DNA of 10,436 bases from Rhodobacteraceae bacterium UBA3087 (GTDB lineage: Bacteria > Pseudomonadota > Alphaproteobacteria > Rhodobacterales > Rhodobacteraceae), in contig DFBF01000057.1 of the NCBI GenBank assembly GCA_002367285.1, positions 14,090 to 24,525 of the forward strand. Reading direction: 5' to 3'. The position numbers and the translations under genes were made by a program. Positions 5,933 to 10,436 of the stretch are shown piece after piece; positions within the stretch are counted from its first letter, which is position 1, and every line of letters begins with the position of its first letter. Below the pieces are notes generated by a model that was not told where the DNA came from, made no database searches, and saw nothing but the letters and a program-made list of their open reading frames with translations.

Positions 5933-6817
5933 TCACCACGCCAGATCGAACCGGGCCAGGATGCCATAGTGGTCCGAGCCCAGCCGCGGCAGCCGCTGGG
6001 TATCGCCCTGGCCTGAGACCAGTACATGGTCGATCGGCACCCGCAGCCAGCCATCAAACTTGATCAGGCTGACATGCGCCCGCCCGATCCGGCGCGTGTT
6101 GGTGGCCTGTTCGAACTGCCCCATCAGGTGGGACCAGGGCACCATGTTGAAATCGCCCCCGATCACCATGGGCCCGTCCAGCGCCTGCAACAGCGGCAAC
6201 AGGCGTGCAGCCTGACTGGTCTGGTTATGCGGCCAGGGCCAATGCAGGTGGATCGATACGGCCCAGACCTTGCCCTGTGGCGTCGACACCTGCATGGCGG
6301 CCAGACCATAGTGTTGCGCACAGAACCCGGTGCCCGGCACCACCGGCCAGCGTGACGCCACGGCGACACCGCCGATGGTTTCAAACGGGCAGAATTGCCG
6401 CGAGGGATAGGCATCGCCCAACGTGTCGAACACCGCCAGGTTCACGCCACTGACCTCCTGCAAGGTCACGAAGTCGGGATTGTGGATCAGGATATCGTCG
6501 CCCAGACGCGGCGGGCTGGGCATGCGGAACAGCATGTTCTTCTGATACAGGCTCAGGCTGGCCACAGGCATCGCAGCGGCACTGCCCATCGCCCACAGGA
6601 TCGGGGCAACGGCCACTGCGGCCGCGCCAACCGTAACCACCGCCGCCAGACGCAGGCGATAGGCCAGCAAAAACACGCCAAGCCCCGCCAAAACCGCAGA
6701 GATGTAAGGCCGGGCCACCGCCAACGAATCCCCGGCCGGGTGCCAGGCGCCCAGATAGCCACCGCCAAGGACCACAAGCCCCGCCAAGGTCGCGGATATG
6801 ACAAGCCGTTTCATCAT
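5933..6817 (-). CDS. Membrane-anchored endonuclease/exonuclease/phosphatase-family protein
   Basis: A 294-residue protein. The N-terminal third is hydrophobic, with about three membrane segments (roughly 5-24, 37-53 and 57-78). The rest is an EEP-superfamily domain, expected outside the cytoplasm if the third segment exits. Catalytic motifs are in order: YQKNM with Asn94, TLQEV with Glu121, SIHLHWPWP with His190, GGDFNM with Asp222 and Asn224, PIDHV with Asp263, and GSDHYG with Asp282-His283. EEP enzymes are metal-dependent phosphodiesterases or phosphatases acting on nucleic acids, inositol phosphates or lipids; the substrate is not predictable here, and VanJ-like membrane EEP proteins are the closest architecture I can name. 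ATG at 6817 or 6814 can serve as the start; the ribosome-binding site is weak. It stands alone, divergent from the OsmC-fusion gene, with a 204-base gap to the next minus-strand gene. Confidence 0.88.
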   Translation of the reverse strand: MMKRLVISATLAGLVVLGGGYLGAWHPAGDSLAVARPYISAVLAGLGVFLLAYRLRLAAVVTVGAAAVAVAPILWAMGSAAAMPVASLSLYQKNMLFRMPSPPRLGDDILIHNPDFVTLQEVSGVNLAVFDTLGDAYPSRQFCPFETIGGVAVASRWPVVPGTGFCAQHYGLAAMQVSTPQGKVWAVSIHLHWPWPHNQTSQAARLLPLLQALDGPMVIGGDFNMVPWSHLMGQFEQATNTRRIGRAHVSLIKFDGWLRVPIDHVLVSGQGDTQRLPRLGSDHYGILARFDLAW

Positions 6818-6823
6818 GGCGCG

Positions 6824-6862
6824 ATCTTACCGCCAAACCTGGAACAGTGAAACGCGCTTCAC
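6824..6862 (-). promoter_or_regulatory. Candidate promoter of the EEP gene with an overlapping palindrome
   Basis: On the minus strand, TTCACT (6851-6846) and TAAGAT (6829-6824) lie 16 bases apart and each match four of six consensus bases of sigma-70 -35 and -10 boxes. The start point would fall near 6817, at the ATG, suggesting a leaderless or nearly leaderless message. The inverted repeat GTGAAACGCGCTTCAC (6847-6862; arms GTGAA and TTCAC around a CGCG core, one mismatched pair) covers the -35 box and lies between the divergent genes, so a repressor or activator could bind here. Only weak matches to a promoter for the plus-strand gene are seen in 6863-6947. Confidence 0.35.
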
Positions 6863-6947
6863 CTGTGTGTGAGCGACCGCCCGCCGACCTTGCGCGAACT
6901 CCCGCCGCCCCCCTATCTGTGGGACAACACGAAATTCGGAGCGCATC

Positions 6948-8159
6948 ATGAGAACCGACAAGATTACCTTCACGGGCCACGATGGCTCGACCCTGGCCGC
7001 CCGCCTGGACCTGCCCGACGGGCCGCATCTGGCGACCGCCTTGTTTGCCCACTGTTTTACCTGTTCCAAGGACATTCTGCCCGCACGGCGCATCGCCGCG
7101 CGTCTGGCCGGGGCTGGCATTGCGGTGCTGCGGTTTGATTTTACCGGGCTGGGCCATTCGGACGGGGAATTCGAGAACACGACATTCACCTCGAATGTTC
7201 AGGACCTGAAAGCGGCCTGCGCGGCGCTGAGCGCCAGGGGCATGGCCCCGACCCTGCTGATCGGCCACAGCCTGGGCGGCGCGGCGGTTCTGAAAGCCGC
7301 CGCCGACATGGATCAGGTCAAAGCCGTCGTCACGCTGGGCGCGCCCTTTGCCCCCAACCACGTCGCCCACAATTTTGCCGACAAGCTGGACGACATCATG
7401 CGCGATGGTGTTGCCGAGGTTAACCTGGGCGGGCGCCCCTTTCGCATCGGCAAGGATTTCCTTGACGATATTGCGGCAGCCGAACTGACCCCGGCGATTG
7501 CCCACCTGAACGCCGCCCTTTTGGTCATGCATGCGCCGCTGGACAGCGTGGTCGGCATCGAAAATGCACAGGACATTTTTGTCACCGCCCGCCATCCGAA
7601 AAGTTTTGTCACGCTGGATGATGCCGATCACCTGTTGTCACGGGGCGAAGACGCGGAATATGCCGCCGGTGTCATCACCGCCTGGGCGACGCGGTATCTG
7701 GACCTGTCCCCCCCCGCTCCGCCCCCCGGTGCCCCCGAAGGCATCGTCCGCGTGACCGAGGCCGACCCGAATGGGTTTTTGCAAGACGTGACCTCGGGCC
7801 CGTTCCATCATGCGTTGGCAGATGAACCGCTGGCCTATGGCGGCACCAACAAGGGCATGTCACCTTACGGCTTTGTCGCCTCAGGGCTGGGGGCTTGTAC
7901 CTCCATGACCATTCGCATGTATGCGCGGCGCAAGAACTGGCCGCTGGACCATGTGCGTGTGGATGTCAGCCATGACAAGGTCCACGCACAGGACGCGGAA
8001 ACCGGCCAGACCGCCAAGATCGACACGTTCAGCCGCGACATTCACCTGACGGGCGACCTCAGCGACGATCAACGCCAACGTCTGCTGGAAATCGCCGACA
8101 GATGCCCGGTCCACAAGACCCTGGAACAGTCCAGCCGGATCGAAACCCGGCTGGCCTGA
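6948..8159 (+). CDS. Alpha/beta-hydrolase-OsmC fusion protein
   Basis: A 403-residue cytosolic protein with two domains. Residues 1 to about 253 are an alpha/beta hydrolase: FAHCFTCSKD (33-42, oxyanion region), FDFTGLGHSDG (64-73), the nucleophile elbow GHSLGG with Ser108, Asp199 in HAPLD, and His228 in DADH, which together make a plausible catalytic triad. A proline-rich linker (255-263) leads to an OsmC/Ohr domain (about 265-403) with GGTNKGMSPYGFVASGLGAC containing Cys317, and DRCPVHKTLEQ containing Cys386, the usual redox pair. OsmC-type domains reduce organic or fatty-acid hydroperoxides; the hydrolase might release or process such esters, but this is inference. This fusion is a known architecture in proteobacteria. 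GGAG lies six bases before the ATG. The downstream alanine racemase begins 57 bases later on the same strand. Confidence 0.94.
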   Translation: MRTDKITFTGHDGSTLAARLDLPDGPHLATALFAHCFTCSKDILPARRIAARLAGAGIAVLRFDFTGLGHSDGEFENTTFTSNVQDLKAACAALSARGMAPTLLIGHSLGGAAVLKAAADMDQVKAVVTLGAPFAPNHVAHNFADKLDDIMRDGVAEVNLGGRPFRIGKDFLDDIAAAELTPAIAHLNAALLVMHAPLDSVVGIENAQDIFVTARHPKSFVTLDDADHLLSRGEDAEYAAGVITAWATRYLDLSPPAPPPGAPEGIVRVTEADPNGFLQDVTSGPFHHALADEPLAYGGTNKGMSPYGFVASGLGACTSMTIRMYARRKNWPLDHVRVDVSHDKVHAQDAETGQTAKIDTFSRDIHLTGDLSDDQRQRLLEIADRCPVHKTLEQSSRIETRLA

Positions 8160-8167
8160 CGGATGGA

Positions 8168-8210
8168 ACGCGCCTTTTCCCTTGACCTTGGCGCGTCGCC
8201 CGTCAAAAAC
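8168..8210 (+). promoter_or_regulatory. Inverted repeat and candidate alr promoter
   Basis: ACGCGCC (8168-8174) and GGCGCGT (8190-8196) are perfect 7-base inverted arms with a 15-base loop. No T-run follows, so it is not a standard terminator. TTGACC (8182-8187) matches five of six -35 bases; 17 bases later AAAAAC (8205-8210) is a poor -10. If used, transcription would start close to the alr ATG at 8217, giving a leaderless message, which would fit the missing ribosome-binding site. Tentative. Confidence 0.3.
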
Positions 8211-8216
8211 CCCTGC

Positions 8217-9266
8217 ATGAGCACAGGACGTTTGACGATTGATCTCGATGCGCTGACCGCCAACTGGCGTGCATTGGATGGTATGAGTGGTGAGGCCGTT
8301 CAGACGGCGGCCGTCGTAAAGGCGGACGCCTATGGGTTGGGTGTGGCCAAGGTTGGCCGCGCGCTGGCCGCTGCTGGTGCGCGCCGGTTCTTTGTCGCCG
8401 CCGCCGAAGAAGGGGCCGCCCTGCGCGAAGCGCTGGGGCCGGGGCCGGAAATCAGCCTGTTTTCCGGTCACATGTCCGGGGACACCGACATGATCCACGA
8501 CCTGCATCTGGTGCCCATTCTGAATTCGATGGACCAGCTGACCCGCCATTTCGAGGCCCTGCCTGGCCACCCGTTCGGCGTGCAGCTAGATACCGGCATG
8601 AACCGTCTGGGCATGGAGCCCGGCGAATGGGGCGCGATCGCCCCCATTGCCCTGGCCCAGGGCCCCACCTTGATCATGAGCCACCTGGCCTGCGCCGATG
8701 AACCTGATCACGCAATGAACGCCCGGCAACTGGCCGCGTTTCACGAGATGACAGACGGCATTGACGTGCCCCGTTCGCTGGCCGCCACTGGGGGCATCCT
8801 GCTGGGGCCGGATTACCATTTCGACCTGACCCGCCCGGGCATCGGGCTGTATGGGGGTGCCCCTTACGAGGACGCCGCCATGGTCGCCCACCTGGACCTG
8901 CCGGTAATCCAGATCCGCGACATCGCCATTGGCGAAACCGTCGGCTACTCCAATACTTGGGAGGCCGAGCGCCCCTCGCGCATTGCCACGCTGTCCGGCG
9001 GCTATGCGGACGGGTTACAGCGCCATATCTCGAACCAGGCGGTTCTGTTTCACGATGACATCCCCTGCCCCATCGTCGGGCGCGTGTCGATGGATCTGAT
9101 CGGGGTCGACGTGACCCACCTGCGCGAAAGACCCAAGGCGCTGACCATCCTGGGCGACCATCAGAGCGTCGATGATCTGGCCAATGTGGCTGGCACCATC
9201 GGTTATGAAATCCTGACCCAACTTGGCGCGCGTTACACGCGGCGCTACGCGAGGGGGCGCCAGTGA
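8217..9266 (+). CDS. alr: Alanine racemase
   Basis: A PLP-dependent enzyme interconverting L- and D-alanine for peptidoglycan synthesis, in the cytosol. The 349 residues show the fold-type III barrel and C-terminal beta domain: VVKADAYGLG with the PLP lysine Lys35, QLDTGMNRLGM (123-133), SHLACADEP (155-163), TRPGIGLYGG with Arg206, GYSNTW, SGGYADG with the catalytic Tyr263 of the second subunit, GRVSMDLIGVDVT (288-300), and GTIGYEILTQLGARYTRRY (326-344). I chose ATG at 8217 because the family starts MSTGRLTIDLDAL here; the frame allows an ATG at 8163 adding 18 residues, just 3 bases after the previous stop. Neither start has a clear ribosome-binding site. The stop overlaps the GTG of the MlaE gene by 4 bases, so the two are coupled. 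Confidence 0.95.
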   Translation: MSTGRLTIDLDALTANWRALDGMSGEAVQTAAVVKADAYGLGVAKVGRALAAAGARRFFVAAAEEGAALREALGPGPEISLFSGHMSGDTDMIHDLHLVPILNSMDQLTRHFEALPGHPFGVQLDTGMNRLGMEPGEWGAIAPIALAQGPTLIMSHLACADEPDHAMNARQLAAFHEMTDGIDVPRSLAATGGILLGPDYHFDLTRPGIGLYGGAPYEDAAMVAHLDLPVIQIRDIAIGETVGYSNTWEAERPSRIATLSGGYADGLQRHISNQAVLFHDDIPCPIVGRVSMDLIGVDVTHLRERPKALTILGDHQSVDDLANVAGTIGYEILTQLGARYTRRYARGRQ

Positions 9267-10045
9267 TCGTGATAGCGCCTCTGGCCGCGCTTGGGCGCTG
9301 GGTGCTGGCCTCGCTGGCCGGGATTGGTCGCGTGATGCTGTTTGCGCTGGACGCGATCAGTCACATCCTGCGCCCGCCGTTCTATCCACGTGAATTCCTG
9401 AACGCGCTGATGAATGTCGGCTGGTTCAGCCTGCCGGTCGTCGGCCTGACCGCTATTTTCACCGGCGGCGCGCTGGCCTTGCAGATCTATGCTGGTGGTC
9501 AGCGGTTCTCGGCCGAGGCCGTGGTGCCCCAAATCGTCGCCATCGGCATGGTGCGCGAACTGGGTCCCGTGCTGGTTGGCCTGATGGTGGCCGCGCGCGT
9601 GACCTCCAGCATTGCCGCCGAAATCGCCACCATGAAGGTGACCGAACAGATCGACGCGCTGATCACCCTGTCGACTCACCCGATGAAATACCTGACCGCG
9701 CCGCGCGTTTTGGCTGGCCTGATCGTCGTGCCTGCTCTGGTGGGTGTGGGCGACATCATCGGCATCTATGGCGGCTTTCTGGTTGGCACCCGCCAGTTGG
9801 GCTTTGCCCCCGGCACCTATATCCAGAACACCTGGAATTTCCTGGAACAGGCCGATATCGTGTCGTCCCTGATCAAGGGCTGCGTCTTTGGCTTTATCGC
9901 CACGATCATGGGCTGTTATCACGGCATGAATTCAGGCCGCGGCGCCCAGGGCGTGGGCCGCGCCACCAAGACCTCGGTCGCCGCCGCCGCCATCATGATC
10001 CTGTCCGCCAACTTCCTTCTCACAAATCTGTTTTTCACATCATGA
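9263..10045 (+). CDS. mlaE: MlaE-type ABC transporter permease (Mla/MCE lipid transport)
   Basis: A 260-residue inner-membrane permease that, with MlaF, MlaD and partners, moves phospholipids between the membranes and keeps the outer leaflet lipid-asymmetric. The family length fits. About five membrane segments are visible after an interfacial N-terminal helix. The MlaE/YrbE signature is clear: RELGPVLVGLMVAARVTSS (98-116), AAEIATMKVTEQIDAL (118-133), then CYHGMNSGRGAQGVGRATK (218-236) near the end. The GTG start shares GTGA with the alr stop, and GAGGGGGCG lies just before it. The end shares ATGA with the next gene. The overlaps show tight coupling of racemase, permease and ATPase. MlaE-family proteins also serve other MCE systems, including steroid or toluene-tolerance transporters, so the exact lipid is inferred. 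Confidence 0.93.
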   Translation: MIVIAPLAALGRWVLASLAGIGRVMLFALDAISHILRPPFYPREFLNALMNVGWFSLPVVGLTAIFTGGALALQIYAGGQRFSAEAVVPQIVAIGMVRELGPVLVGLMVAARVTSSIAAEIATMKVTEQIDALITLSTHPMKYLTAPRVLAGLIVVPALVGVGDIIGIYGGFLVGTRQLGFAPGTYIQNTWNFLEQADIVSSLIKGCVFGFIATIMGCYHGMNSGRGAQGVGRATKTSVAAAAIMILSANFLLTNLFFTS

Positions 10046-10436
10046 TAGAGCTGCGCGACGTCCATAAAAGTTTTGGCCCCAAGAAGGTGCTGCAAGGGGT
10101 GAACCTGACCGTCCCGCGCGGCGAAAGCATGGTGGTGATCGGTGGCTCCGGCACCGGGAAATCGGTGCTGTTGAAGTGCATCCTGGGGCTGATGACGCCC
10201 GACGCAGGCACGATCCTGCTGGACGGTGAAGACGTGGCGCGCGCCGAACGTGACGCCTTTCTGGCCCGCTTTGGCATGTTGTTTCAGGGTGCGGCTTTGT
10301 TTGACAGCCTGCCAGTCTGGCAAAACGTCGCCTTTCGCCTGCTGCGCGGATCATTGGCCCGGCCCCGCGCCGAGGCCCGCGAGATCGCCATCGAAAAACT
10401 GCGCCGCGTCGGGTTGACCCCGGATGTCGCCGACCT
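10042..10436 (+). CDS. mlaF: MlaF-type ABC transporter ATP-binding protein, N-terminal part, runs off right edge
   Basis: The cytosolic ATPase partner of the MlaE-type permease. The visible 131 residues begin MIELRDVHKSFGPKKVLQGV and contain Walker A GGSGTGKS (34-41, Lys40), the helical stretch VLLKCILGLMTPDAG, and the Q-loop region FGMLFQGAALFDSLPVWQNV. The form GAALFDSLPVWQNV is characteristic of MlaF/MlaE-coupled ATPases. The ABC signature, Walker B and H-loop lie beyond the window. The ATG overlaps the permease stop by 4 bases (ATGA). mlaD and the lipid-binding partners would be expected next but are not visible. Confidence 0.93.
   Translation, partial: MIELRDVHKSFGPKKVLQGVNLTVPRGESMVVIGGSGTGKSVLLKCILGLMTPDAGTILLDGEDVARAERDAFLARFGMLFQGAALFDSLPVWQNVAFRLLRGSLARPRAEAREIAIEKLRRVGLTPDVAD

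Noticed and set aside
6889..6916. TTGCGC and TATCTG as promoter of the OsmC-fusion gene
   Set aside because: Each matches only three of six consensus bases in a very G+C-rich stretch; not above chance.
6381..7631. A 416-codon minus-strand frame across the EEP and OsmC-fusion genes
   Set aside because: It spans two genes with intact catalytic motifs and the promoter region between them. Shadow frame.

Overview
The window looks like chromosomal core DNA of an alphaproteobacterium, most likely a marine member of the Rhodobacteraceae (Roseobacter group). This is inferred from the high G+C content, the G/C-ending codons, the glnB-glnA pair next to a fused NAD(P)H-hydrate repair gene, the alpha/beta-hydrolase-OsmC fusion protein, and the alr-mlaE-mlaF gene order. 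No database search was possible. All family names come from motifs read directly in the translations. I saw no rRNA, tRNA, CRISPR array, insertion sequence or phage gene.

Layout. (1) Positions 1-890, minus strand: the N-terminal 296 residues of a bifunctional NAD(P)H-hydrate epimerase/dehydratase (nnr), running off the left edge. The middle of this gene has clearly lower G+C and different codon use from its two ends. (2) Positions 891-2914, plus strand: a short divergent control region, then glnB (PII signal protein) and glnA (type I glutamine synthetase), ending in a strong rho-independent terminator. A second perfect inverted repeat followed by a T-run comes directly after it. (3) Positions 3033-4101, plus strand: a 65-residue orphan and a 286-residue protein of unknown function, 10 bases apart. 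(4) Positions 4098-5728, minus strand: a two-gene unit with 2 bases between the genes. It encodes a protein like the alpha subunit of heme-dependent oxidative N-demethylase and a lipoprotein with the His/Cys pattern of permuted papain-fold (YiiX-like) amidases. It converges on the plus-strand pair with a 4-base overlap. (5) Positions 5933-6817, minus strand: a membrane-anchored endonuclease/exonuclease/phosphatase-superfamily protein. (6) Positions 6948-10436, plus strand: an alpha/beta-hydrolase-OsmC fusion, then alanine racemase, the MlaE-type permease and the start of the MlaF-type ATPase. The last three genes are joined by 4-base stop/start overlaps.

How the genes fit together. glnB and glnA form the usual nitrogen-control pair; the uridylylation tyrosine of PII (Tyr51) and the adenylylation tyrosine of glutamine synthetase (Tyr397) are both present. 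The right end couples cell-envelope functions: D-alanine supply for peptidoglycan and an Mla/MCE-type lipid transporter that maintains outer-membrane lipid asymmetry. The OsmC fusion just upstream is a candidate peroxide-defence protein.

Most of the window is conserved housekeeping DNA, and I do not see a clear, previously undescribed multi-gene system. The best leads are the mosaic segment in nnr with an altered PSG motif, the N-demethylase-like/papain-like lipoprotein pair, the unknown pair after glnA, and several small inverted repeats on candidate promoters.
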